Shown here in pieces: positions 35,901-45,238 of a stretch of DNA of 64,000 bases. Positions within the stretch are counted from its first letter, which is position 1; every line of letters starts with the position of its first letter. Both the position numbers and the translations under genes were made by a program. The notes below the pieces were generated by a model. It ran no database searches, was not told where the DNA came from, and was given only the letters and a program-made list of their open reading frames with translations. The stretch is from Zygaena filipendulae (taxonomy: Eukaryota > Arthropoda > Insecta > Lepidoptera > Zygaenidae). The stretch covers positions 4,533,501 through 4,597,500 of the forward strand of contig OU015661.1 in the NCBI GenBank assembly GCA_907165275.2, written 5' to 3'.

Positions 35901-38306
35901 CGCCCTCGCTACGCTCGGGCGCCAAACCCCGTCTCGGCACTAAATGAGTTACTTTCACCCCTTGGATAACAATGTACTATTTTTGTTTGTCTGAGGCGCT
36001 AGTCTCACCCGCTCAACCCAAGTTGAGATGTAATGCCTTGCTTTACGTTGAGATTGCGTGATGTGTAATTGGACATTTAGCAGGTGGTTTGAAAAGTATA
36101 TTATTATACCATGCATGCGTAAAACCAACTCCGCTCGGCTCGGCTTCGTACGCGCTCGTCCGAGGCTGAGCAGTGAGCATGCGTCTGCCACGCGCGTAGC
36201 ACGTCCACAGTCCACTCCACACTGACCGCGCAGCAGGGCCTTTGCTGCGCGAAGCGGGCGTTAGCCGCGCGAGGCGAGGCGCTTGGTGTGGACCCGCCTA
36301 ATAAACTTTGGTTAATACCTACCCTCTTTTTTGCAGTAAAAAGAAATTTAACCTCAACTGTGATTGATCATGTGTTTGCTGATGTGAATGACAAAAAATA
36401 CAACTTTTGTATGTGCAATCCGCCATTCTATTGTAATGTTCAAGAACTATATGAATCACGAAGTGCAGCCAGGTAGTTTTGTGTACGTTTTTAGTTTGTT
36501 ACAATGTTAATAAAATAGTTTTTATTTTGAGATATTGAATTTGGTATCCTTTATTTGTTAGGCCTCCGCCAAAAAATGGGTTCACAGGTTCCCCTCAAGA
36601 ACTTATAACAGAAGGTGGAGAATTGGAGTTTTGCCGAAAATTAATTGCTGAAAGCAAACTACACAAAGACAGAGTAATGTAAGTACTAAGTAGTCCCTTT
36701 AAGTAGGTAACAAATAACAATCAACAAAAATATGTACTGGTTTTATTTGGGACAGTATCAACATTAATATACAAGATACATACATTATAATCATACAGTC
36801 CAGAACCATAGAATATCCTCAATACTCTTCTATCTAATAAAAATTGTTACTAGCTGTTCCCCGCGGTTTCACCCGCCTTCATTTTGGGATTCGTGCGGGA
36901 ATTTCGGAATAAAAATAACCTCAATTATCCTATTCTGTATCCCTGACAACGTGATGATTGGTTGGGTATCGCCACAAAAAATATTCATGTTCGCCTTTAT
37001 AATAGAGTAGGGATAATAGGTATTACTAATTGTCTTTATTTTTATAGGATATTCACAACAATGGTTGGCCATAAGTATAATTTAAAAGAACTATTGCAAG
37101 ATCTTAAATCGGAGAATGTGACATACACTCACACAGAGTTCTGTCAGGGCCGAGTGACGCGATGGGGCTTAGCTTGGACATATCAAGATTATGACCTATA
37201 CAAATTGGGTAAGTTGTTGTTTGATACCCTTGGTATTATTAGATACAAATCATCCTCTTTTTTACAAAAGTCAAAGTCAAAAAGTCAAATCCTTTATTCA
37301 AATTTGGCCCATAATGTGGCTCTTTTTGTCGTCAATATAACTACAGCTACCATGACAGCACCCATAAAATATCCACCCCTCACAGCTTCCTAGTGCTATG
37401 GCTGAAGAGAAGAAGCTGCGCAACAAACTCTTCAGCAGCTCGCTGTCAGTTTAAAGTTACAATATAGATATATCTATAGTATAATTAGTGGTAACTCAAC
37501 TTGCAATTAATTATGTGAGAAAAATGAGCCGTACCCAGCAATGAACTACCGCAATGAACTACAGCAATAAGTACCATTCTCATCGAATTTCGCTTTACTA
37601 AGGCAAACATTTTTATCTAAAAAAATCTTAAGATCTCTTTGACGAGAACATTAGTAAAACATTAATAGGATATTATCTAGTATTTACTTAATTTGAGATT
37701 AGGTATAAGATTATAGCTAAAAGAAAAATTATTTCAGTTCCACCAAGAGATACATCCCGTAAGAAAAATGTTCCAATATCATTTATACTACCGGAGATAA
37801 CACAAGAACCTAACACAATAGATTCAGTCACGAAAAAATTAAAATCGATTCTTCAAGAGTTGAACATAAATTATAAAATCATCAACAAAAGAGGTGCAAC
37901 TATATTGCTGGATGTAACAGCATATGAAAATACTTGGTCTAATCAGAGACGAAAGAGGAGACTCAAACAACAGATCCAAGAAAATGAAATCAAGAAAGTC
38001 AAATTACATTCTGCAACACTGGTGATGCACGATGATGAGTCTGTCATTATTAGCAAAGCAGAAGCAAATTCCAGCAAAGAAAGTGTTGATTTCAATAATT
38101 CTACCTTTAGTATTACGGGAGTACAAGATTGCTCCAGTAAAGACTTATCTGACACTAATACGAAAACCAGTAAACCAGTGGTTCATGCTATATTGAAAGT
38201 TGTTAAAAGAGATAATTATGTAATTGAAATGGAACACTTAGATGGGAGTCTAGGAAAGGTTGGAATACATCAAATCATTCAGTACATTAAAAATAACTAT
38301 AAATAG
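29988..38306 (+). CDS. METTL16: METTL16, U6 snRNA / mRNA N6-adenosine methyltransferase (complete, 480 aa)
   Basis: Exons: 29988-30092, 30302-30515, 31698-31838, 36337-36472, 36562-36678, 37048-37208, 37738-38306; all GT/AG, phases fit, 1,443 nt with stop. METTL16 transfers a methyl group from SAM to the adenine of a structured UACAGAGAA-type site in U6 snRNA (and MAT2A mRNA in mammals). The N-terminal RNA-binding arm is MALNKYMHPRNIYRTPPNF. The SAM-binding motif GIDIGTGACAIYPLLGA starts at about residue 103. The catalytic NPPF is near 181-184 (CMCNPPFYCN). Other matches are RLNYVLWIEDL, GELEFCRK and THTEFCQGRVTRWGLAW. The C-terminal 190 residues match the two 'vertebrate conserved regions' of human METTL16, including the final KA1-like fold (HAILKVVKRDNYVIEMEHLD). 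Intron 3 is swollen to 4.5 kb by repeats. Confidence 0.96.
30588..30857. repeat. Tandem duplication (~145 bp) in METTL16 intron 2
   Basis: Copies 30588-30713 and 30733-30857 are almost identical, sharing GTCAAGATATGATGATTATC and GAAGCTATGAGACATGTACA. The first copy begins about 73 nt past the exon 2 donor. The near identity suggests a recent local duplication. Confidence 0.9.
31419..31659. mobile_element. 241-bp MITE with TATGGACATAGATAAG termini (copy 1)
   Basis: The ends TATGGACATAGATAAGCAATA-like and its imperfect complement (TTGCTTATCTGCGTCCATA) enclose AACCCACACTGGAGAAATTT and TATAGCGCCATTTTGTGTCA. Copy 2 is at 59071-59307. Both sit between TA dinucleotides, compatible with a Tc1/mariner-type TA duplication. 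It lies in METTL16 intron 2, 39 bp before exon 3. Confidence 0.85.
32698..34067. mobile_element. 1.37-kb element with ~235-bp inverted arms in METTL16 intron 3
   Basis: The left arm (32698-32933) and right arm (33835-34067) are inverted repeats. The ends carry AGCCCGAAATCCGGCCGTAA, and inner landmarks are GTGTTTGATCACCTA, TTGGCACCCTGGCAAATATG and ACTAAGTGGGTGTAATT. A second hairpin is nested inside at 33179-33396. No coding capacity is seen. Confidence 0.85.
33179..33396. repeat. Nested hairpin inside the 1.37-kb element
   Basis: GTAAGTAGGTCCTTATTACC ... TAATGTAACTAGAAAA ... CCCTAGGGCGGTAAG on the left is matched in reverse on the right, with a loop of about 60 nt and a 25-nt bulge on the right arm. 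Neighbouring 33090-33120 is related to 35900-35935 (GCGAGGGCGCC / GGCGCCCTCGC). Confidence 0.8.
34625..36310. repeat. Repeat mosaic in METTL16 intron 3
   Basis: In order: an AACCGACTTCC-family fragment (34625-34660 and 34890-35078) interrupted by a partial TAGTCCGTC MITE (about 34675-34885, with TGACGTCA at 34718-34725 and 34763-34770); AT-rich DNA; a palindromic block at 35870-35970 around GGCGCCCTCGCTACGCTCGG; and a CpG-rich repeat 36100-36300 ending GGTGTGGACCCGCCTAATAA, only about 30 bp before exon 4's acceptor. No exon is hidden here, because exons 3 and 4 join in frame. Confidence 0.65.
37262..37455. repeat. LINE 3'-end fragment in METTL16 intron 6
   Basis: Contains CAAAGTCAAAAAGTCAAATC, CCTTTATTCAAATTTGGC and GAGAAGAAGCTGCGCAACAA, phrases typical of 3' tails of lepidopteran LINEs. 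It is only ~190 bp and non-coding; the clade cannot be told. Confidence 0.6.
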
Positions 38307-38750
38307 TACGTATGTCTTTTATTTATGTAAAGTTGTTGTTTTGAAGTTAACCATAAGCCTAAGTTAACCATTGCCAAAGACAAATCATCAAGTCATCGTC
38401 ATGTTTTGGCTTACGATCGCCGCAAAGTGTACTTGGTTCAATTTCAACATGAGTTTTGGCATTTCCTGCCCGAAAAGTTGTACCTACCAAGCACCACTGA
38501 CTGATGGACTAAAAAAGATGTCCGTATGTAAACGAAATCGAGAGTAGCTGATGCTGTAGGTTCAACATAGTGGTTAAATGTATTCTTTGACTGTACATTT
38601 ATAGGTAGGTACGTATCTCGAGCAGAATCCCGGTGAGTATCAACTGTCAACTTCCTCTGGACGAACTAATTGGTCAAAATTGTGGGTGATTAGTGGTGAT
38701 TATCGTCAAGAACAGCAAAGCAAAAAGATTGCGCTAAATTTTGGAATGGG
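38307..38750. other. METTL16 3' flank; nothing recognised
   Basis: AT-rich DNA after the METTL16 stop, presumably 3' UTR and flank. No canonical AATAAA was identified with confidence close to the stop. No repeat family was recognised before the MITE at 38768. Confidence 0.5.
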
Positions 38751-38767
38751 CATGTTGACTATTTTTT

Positions 38768-39036
38768 TTATCCCGTCTTGTAGATTAATAAAAAATAATG
38801 GACACGTATTTTTTCTTTTTTACGTAATCAAAAAATAACGGCGATACATTGAGTTGAAATTTCGCATGACGTCACTATTCGGACAGTTCGTATGGCGGTT
38901 TTAGCGGTTAGTGACGTCACGACCCCCTCACCCTAAACTTTATTGCGCTTTTTCTTTGTATATTTGAATTTATTTGAAAAAGCAAAAAATACGTGTCTAT
39001 TGTTTTTTTTTATTTTCTAACTGACTGACTTATTAG
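38768..39036. mobile_element. TAGTCCGTC-family MITE, near-complete copy with two TGACGTCA sites
   Basis: Inner inverted repeats ACACGTATTTTTT and AAAAAATACGTGT frame a core with TGACGTCA at 38867-38874 and 38912-38919 and the phrase CCCCCTCACCCTAAACTTTA. The termini are degenerate TAGTCCGTC / GACGGACTA. Other copies: about 17088-17262, 34675-34885, 60668-60935 and 61643-61968. Confidence 0.85.
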
Positions 39037-39349
39037 AATTTTGATTTTCAAAAACGAATTTTTAACAAAAAAATTAAAACTGACTTCCAAAAACACAAAA
39101 CTAAAAAGCTAAAAATAACAAAATAAGGTGAGTGGGGGCAAGATGAAAAACGGGGTAACACCAAAAGTTGGCTATAATTCCAGATATAGAATTATTTTTG
39201 CAGTGCTGGCAAAATTTTGTTACGTATTATTACGTAGCCCACCTCAGTCAGCACTTGCCGCTTTGAATGAGAGGTTTTGTGAAAAATGCAAAAAACCTGC
39301 GCTGTCCCTTTTCGCAAATTAAATGAGTGTTTTAATGTTACCCCGTGAC

Positions 39350-39866
39350 TACCAACACGATGTGTCTGGGACTCGTAGTTTCCGAGATATAATCCTTTGA
39401 AAATTTGACCATGTGATCACATAGACAATACGAAAACAAGAAGTTTGAGTACCAACACGATGGGCCTGCGCCTCCTAGTTTCCGAGATATGAGCTTTTAA
39501 AAATTTGACCATGTGATCACATAGACAACACGAAAACAAGAAGTTTGAGTACCAACACGGTGGGTCTGGGACTCGTAGTTTCCGAGATATAAGCCTTTGA
39601 AAATTTGACCATGTGATCACATAGACAACACGAAAACAAGAAGTTTGAGTATCAACACGATGGGTCTGGGACTCATAGTTTCCGAGATCGAGCTTTTAAA
39701 AATTTGATCACGTGATCACATAGAAAACACGAAAACAAGAAGTTTGAGTGCCAACCCGATGGGTCTGGGACTCGTAGTTTCCGAGATACAAGCTTTTGAA
39801 AATTTAACCACGTGATCACATAGACAACACGAAAACAAGAAGTTTGAGTACCAACACGATGGGTCT
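39350..39866. repeat. Satellite array, ~100-bp unit, five copies
   Basis: The unit contains ACCAACACGATGGGTCTGGG, ACTCGTAGTTTCCGAGATAT, TTTGACCATGTGATCACATA and AACACGAAAACAAGAAGTTT. Unit starts fall at about 39351, 39452, 39552, 39651 and 39750. Two older units are at 21951-22145. A run of ATTAATC/TTAATCG follows at 39876-39965. Confidence 0.92.
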
Positions 39867-39971
39867 GGGTCTTTTTTAATCGTGATTAATTCTAATCGTG
39901 ATTAATCTAATCTGATTAAAATTAATCAAATTAACTAATTGATTAAAAAATTAATCGATTAATGCCAACAC

Positions 39972-42240
39972 TGGTTCAAATCGTCAGATTATTCATATAC
40001 ACACTTTTCAGCGAGAATAGAATAAAAGAAATTGCACTTCTTTTCACATTTTCTCTTTCGAGCTGCTGATCTTTTTATCACAGCATCAGCTAATGGCGAC
40101 AATTTATCAGTACCTAATCTCAACAACATCTGGATAAAAACTAGTTGAGAGCTAGATATTGCTAGTTAAACGTTCCTTAGTAGATTTCTAACAGGATCTG
40201 TTGATTCTGTTGAAGCTCCTGGAACTTCTATTCTTCTGTTCCATAATAAATATTAAAAGAAAAAATTATTTGTAAACTGTCCGGTGTTACGGGTAACGGG
40301 AGTCGGGACATCTTCATGAACTTCATGTCCGGTAATAGGGGAAAGTTACGAGTAAGTTATTAAAATGGAATACATACTATATTTATTGATAACTAACAAG
40401 AACTCTTAAATATAAATCCATAGAAGTAATACTCTCTTAGAATTGGCGTAATGAAATTCGCTCCCTGCCTAACAGTGTGGTCAGTTGCATGATGCGACCA
40501 CACCACGTGCTCAGACCAAATAAAAACTAAAGACGGAACGTCTCGAACAACGAAGTGAAGCCGGTTAATGCCTATGCATGTGGTGCTTAGGAAAGTGTAT
40601 GGATTTGTTAAGTTTACTTAGTGGTGATAAGTGATTCCATGCTGTTTTTTTATTTTTTGACCGTTGACGACACAATATGGCATTTTTTCTAACTTAATTG
40701 TTGCGTCACCTCCATTAGCGGGAGAAGCTCAAACCAGAGAGAAGGTAATCGCTCAAACTAAAAGGTATGGTCATATGGTGTCTTTTTCTTGTAAGTGTGT
40801 GCGTGTTTCTGTGTACGTGCACGGCGTGGTGTCTTTTTCCGGGCTTCACTTGTTTGTTCTACGCGTTCCATCTTTAGTTTTTACTATCTCGTGCCCGCGG
40901 TTTCACCCGCGTGAATTTTCGACCCTTGCAATGACAGTAATGACGTTAGATTTTTTCACTCTTTTAAAACGTAGTGGTTATACCTTATACTCTTTAGTCT
41001 TAAAGAAAATATAATCACATCTGTCTCTCCAAGCCTTAAAACTGTCACTTCGTGAAAAATCAATTCAAAAGAAAAAAAATGCATATCTCTAAAAAGGTTT
41101 TATCATGTTCGTTATGCAACATTATATCGAAGCTTTCGACCATTGCATTGCGCTGAAGTCTTTAACTGATGATAACTTTTTTCCCCTATGTCCTATTTCG
41201 ATGAAACAAAGCCTATATGTAGCTCCAGGCTAAGCTTAATCTACCTGTGAAAACCGCATGACACTACGTTCAGTAGATTTGGAGATTGTCGCGAACAGAC
41301 AGACAGAAAAGAATTTTTAAAACTGTTTTTTTGGCTTGGTTACTCTTCTTTTATCACCCCTCTCAATTTTAGGTAAAAATATTCAATGTACAGAATCGCG
41401 GATTCTACTCTTTTATTATAGTATAGATAGATTTGGTCTGAGGCCACGTGATCCTGTATCAACACGTTGGGTACTGAGTTGGGTACCCTCCAGTCTTTCA
41501 CATAGGTACATATTTTTGACTCTTCTTTTTCAATATGGCAACAGACGCCTTGGTAGGTAGGCGCCTGGCGCACTATCTATCTCGATACGCGACCGCGTAC
41601 CTATTTTTGACTCTTAGACCGTACCGAGGTACCACTGCACAGGGCACAGAGAAGGTAAGTAGGTACGTACGCGTTATCACTTGTCGAGATAGATGGTGCG
41701 GTTTGTTTTGCAAAAACGGTTAATACGTGCGTGTACGTACCAAGACTGTCCATAATGATTACGATTGTAAGCATGCAAACATTTGAACAGGTTATCGTTT
41801 GTACAAAATGACAGTCGGGTCTTTGAAATTTAAGGTTATATTTTAGGTTTTTGGAAAATGCCAAGTAAGGTTCTTTTCATGGAAAAGCAGGATACTTTAC
41901 TAATTAATTTGAGCGAAAGAAAAATCAAGTTCGCCAGTTTAAAAACCAAACGGTCGACAAACGAAAAACTAATCACAACGGAAATTGCCATTTGACAGCT
42001 GTTGCCTGTTTGACAGTTCACAGTCCCAGTTCCATTTGACATTGCACTTCTACCTCTGTGTTGGCACTGTTCGCACTAAAAGATGACGTCATCGATGACG
42101 ACACGATGCTCATGTCAGTCATGTCAGTGTACGACAGCGCAATTTGAACAGTTATTTGCATGAATATAGCGTACATGAGCACAAAAAGTGCAATTTGGAC
42201 CGACCGACTTGCCCCTATAAGTTATTGCCCTTTTTTTTTA
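39972..42240. repeat. Repeat-rich intergenic DNA with an inverted SINE-like copy
   Basis: A fragment of the CTCGAG-motif module lies at 39972-40012 (GTCAGATTATTCATATA, compare 1428). About 40013-40660 is AT-rich with nothing recognised. A CCCGCGG tail is at 40890-40920. A reverse copy of the SINE-like repeat runs about 41190-41432. A block with AGGTAGGTACGTACGCG words lies at 41440-41760. The open frame at 40664-41014 (116 codons) has no recognisable domain. Confidence 0.55.
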
Positions 42241-42299
42241 TGGCAATTGTCATTAATGACATTGTTGCCAGTGTCGCGTTAATTTAATTTTCAAAAAGA

Positions 42300-43165
42300 A
42301 TTTAAAATGAACGAGCGAAAAGAAGGATGGCCAGATCGGACTCGATACGAAACAATGGTGTCCATATATGATATATATATGAAAAAAATCCTTATTTTTT
42401 AAGATTTTAAAAAACACAAAAAATATCTCTATAAGTAGCCACAAAAAAAAAGATATTAATTTATTTTTGTTTTTGTAACTTCTACGACATCATGTATGTG
42501 GTTTCAGAACGCACCTATTGACGATTCATTTCGCGTATGACATGACTTAGTATTCAAAGACTATAATTATTCACGTTTTTCTTAATAGTTTTACTAGATA
42601 ATTATGTAGGCATCAAATCAACAACTGTGTGTGCGTTCTTGTCATAAAAAAAAATTATTTAGGTTCATAGTAAGTATAAGCATTTTGTTCAATTGCGTAC
42701 ATCGGAACGTCATTTGTCTTTGACAAGTTACTAAATCTGTGGTCATCGAACCGCGCCAGTGATTGTCATTAATCATTAATATTTGATTTGATTGGCAATT
42801 GACATGACACCCGGCAATCACGCATTTTAATCGCTTTACTTGTTGTTCTATTTTGAATTTCCTTTGTCGTTTTTACCTAGGCATTTTTTACGGACTGATA
42901 ACTACCACTTGTGACTACATTATTTCTATGCTAACTACACAGGTCGGGTCGGGTCGGGTCGGGTAAAATGTAGTTGTTGATTCTAACCTCAAATGTATTG
43001 TGGATTTTACGATGTTATTTTAAAAAATTGTGGCTATTTAGATATGATTTTTAAACGAGATGGTATTTGCAACATAAAAACAAATCAATCTAACTATAAT
43101 TTATTTTGGGACATGAAAAATAAAAGTCAAGTCCAGCTCCTATAGAAATTTTGCCATTGTTCTTT
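42300..43165. repeat. Dispersed element, copy D, inverted relative to 24015-25690
   Basis: The reverse complement of copy C, without the nested MITE and without about 160 bp present at 24240-24400. A GGGTC microsatellite (four-plus units, 42941-42964) stands where copy C has a single GGGTAAAAGG-like stretch, so it expanded after the two copies separated. Confidence 0.8.
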
Positions 43166-43278
43166 TGGGCGTTCGTTGTAATAAGAATAGTGAAATGGGA
43201 TGAACTATGTACAATGGAACAAGGCCGAAATTATATACTTATACTTAAATAAATAAGAGAATATGAACGAATAATAAG

Positions 43279-43833
43279 TCATAATTTAATGTCGTTAAAA
43301 GTAAGAAAGTCTACTAGGATTTTATAAATTTGGAAGTCTAAAGAGTGAAGAAGGGTGATGATGGATGTGGGGAGCGGAATTTTACAGAATACAAGGTCAG
43401 AAAATAAATAATTATGATTAAAACGAGGACATGAAAAGATGATGTGATTAAGGTCTCCTTCGGAGAGACCACATTCACACAAAGATGAATTAAGGCAATG
43501 AATTTTGTGAAGATGAACTGGGATGCAACAGTGACCTAACCTCATACGAATAATCGAGGAGCAGATTTTTTTGTTGAAATTCCTTTGGTAAAACCAGGGT
43601 TTATTAGGGATACTTGGTTGGATTATCCCAAACCAAGCACCCTTTGATTTTTTAGATTTATCTCAGAGGGCAGACCAAGTTTTATATAGGGACTGTTTCG
43701 GGAGAGATATAAGGTCATGGCAATAACATCGGAACGGCACCCTGTCACCGCAGACAATGGCGTCCTTGGCAACCAAGTCCACACGCTCATTGCCAGCAAT
43801 ACCAGCGTGCCCCGGAATCCAAGTTATTGCCCT
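43279..43833 (-). pseudogene. Decayed LINE fragment: RNase H and C-terminal zinc-knuckle region
   Basis: From the right, the minus strand encodes an RNase H block (WIPGHAGIAGNERVDLVAK), a stop codon after TWSAL, then MRLGHCCIPVHLHKIH and the Cys/His tail CECGLSEGDLNHIIFSCPRF that ends many I/R1/LOA-group LINE polymerases. No endonuclease or reverse transcriptase remains. The broken frame and truncation make it a dead 5'-truncated copy. Confidence 0.85.
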
Positions 43834-43981
43834 TTATTGCCTCTAGCACGTAGTGATTACCTTCTCTCTGGCCTCTAGCAGAAAAAACTTCTTGAGAATA
43901 TTGTAAATTCTTTATTGAATACCTTGTAATAATCAATATAAAATTAAATATAAATCATGAAGATTCAGGTTAGCGCCACCA

Positions 43982-44612
43982 ATAGGGTACTTGCATGAAA
44001 TTTATAATAAGAAATTGTGTCAATATTTCAAAAATAGAGCCTTAGAAAAGCGTTATCGTGAAAGATTTACTAAAAAAAATTCAATAGTTTCCGAAATATT
44101 CAACTTTTAATTTTGTGAAACGGAACGTTGCAACAAAACACCAATCACAGCCACGCTTAACACATGACGTCAGTTTTATTTTTTTTAGGAAAGATTTACC
44201 TCTTTCAGAGAAGGCAAAAGAAACTAAGTGCATACAGTCAACGCATATTTTCCATTTTCTGAAGTTTTTTACTAATGCACCAGTAAGATGCATTTCGATT
44301 CTTTACTGGAACTTTTGTAAGTAACTCGACACAGTTCAACCTTAATTTCGCTTTTGGACATTGAAGTTATCTGTCTGTCAGTGTCGCATGACCCTGTCAA
44401 TGCGACAGTGACATTTCTATCACAGTTTAATAAGGCGTAATTTTGAACAAGTGACGTCATTCCGCGTTTCGGCGGTAAAGTCTAAAGTAGGAACTTTGAA
44501 ACGCACTATTTCATTAATTTATGCATATATTTTTTTCTTTTTCTTGCTTTTTCTAAGTAGGCCATATATCTTTAAAATAGACTGAAAAAAAAATTTCATG
44601 CAAGTACCCTAT
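43982..44612. mobile_element. 631-bp MITE with ATAGGGTACTTGCATGAA termini (copy 2, inverted)
   Basis: Full-length copy, in opposite orientation to 24578-25203, with the same 18-bp termini. It contains the TTCCGCGTTTCGGCGGTAAA and GATGCATTTCGATTCTTTAC landmarks. Its immediate flanks show no clear direct repeat. Confidence 0.88.
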
Positions 44613-44619
44613 TCCACGA

Positions 44620-45135
44620 AATGCCTCTGCATTTCGATGTAAATAACTTCAGAAGAAAAATACAACTGAATTGGCTGTATGGTGTTAGCTTCTTTTGCCC
44701 ATTGGGGTAAATTAAAAAAAGGGGGCTTTTGGCGGAACTTTAGCATGCTTTAGCAGTGACCGGTGACTAATGTCAGTTTTATTTCTTAGTTTTGAAAATT
44801 AGTTTATCGTGATTAATATTGCGTGAATGTGGTGGATTTTGCATTATAGTGATCCATTAGTGATGAACAGTGTATGGAAACAGTGAAATAACTAATAAGA
44901 TGATATGGGGCGCTCATCGGGAGGTTGTCGTTTTACTATACAACTTCCCACAGAGCGTCCTATTAAGGTTCAACTGTGAAGATTTGCTGCCAAAAGTTCC
45001 GGTAAAGCATCGAAATGCATCCCACCAATATTTCGATGTACTTAAATAACTTCAGAAGAAGAAAAATGCTAATGAATTGGCTATATGGACTAAGTTTCCT
45101 TCTGCCTTCCCCGAGAGGGGTAAACTTCACCTAAA
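44620..45135. repeat. Repeat related to 21400-21870
   Basis: Inverted relative to 21400-21870, with GCTCATCGGGAGGTTGTCGT, CATCGAAATGCATCCCACCA and CCCGAGAGGGGTAAACTT. It directly abuts the MITE at 43982-44612, to which it is distantly related. Confidence 0.6.
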
Positions 45136-45238
45136 AAAAAACTAATAATGTTTGTGAGATTTTTGCCAAATTTATTAGATATTTATAATAATAATATATA
45201 TGATTACCTATGTAAACCAAAATAACCCACAGTCTCCT

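Noticed and set aside
40664..41014. 116-codon plus-strand open frame
   Set aside because: No domain or family resemblance; it runs through a CCCGCGG repeat tail.
42941..42964. GGGTC tandem repeat considered as an interstitial telomere
   Set aside because: Lepidopteran telomeres are TTAGG; this is a short private microsatellite inside copy D.
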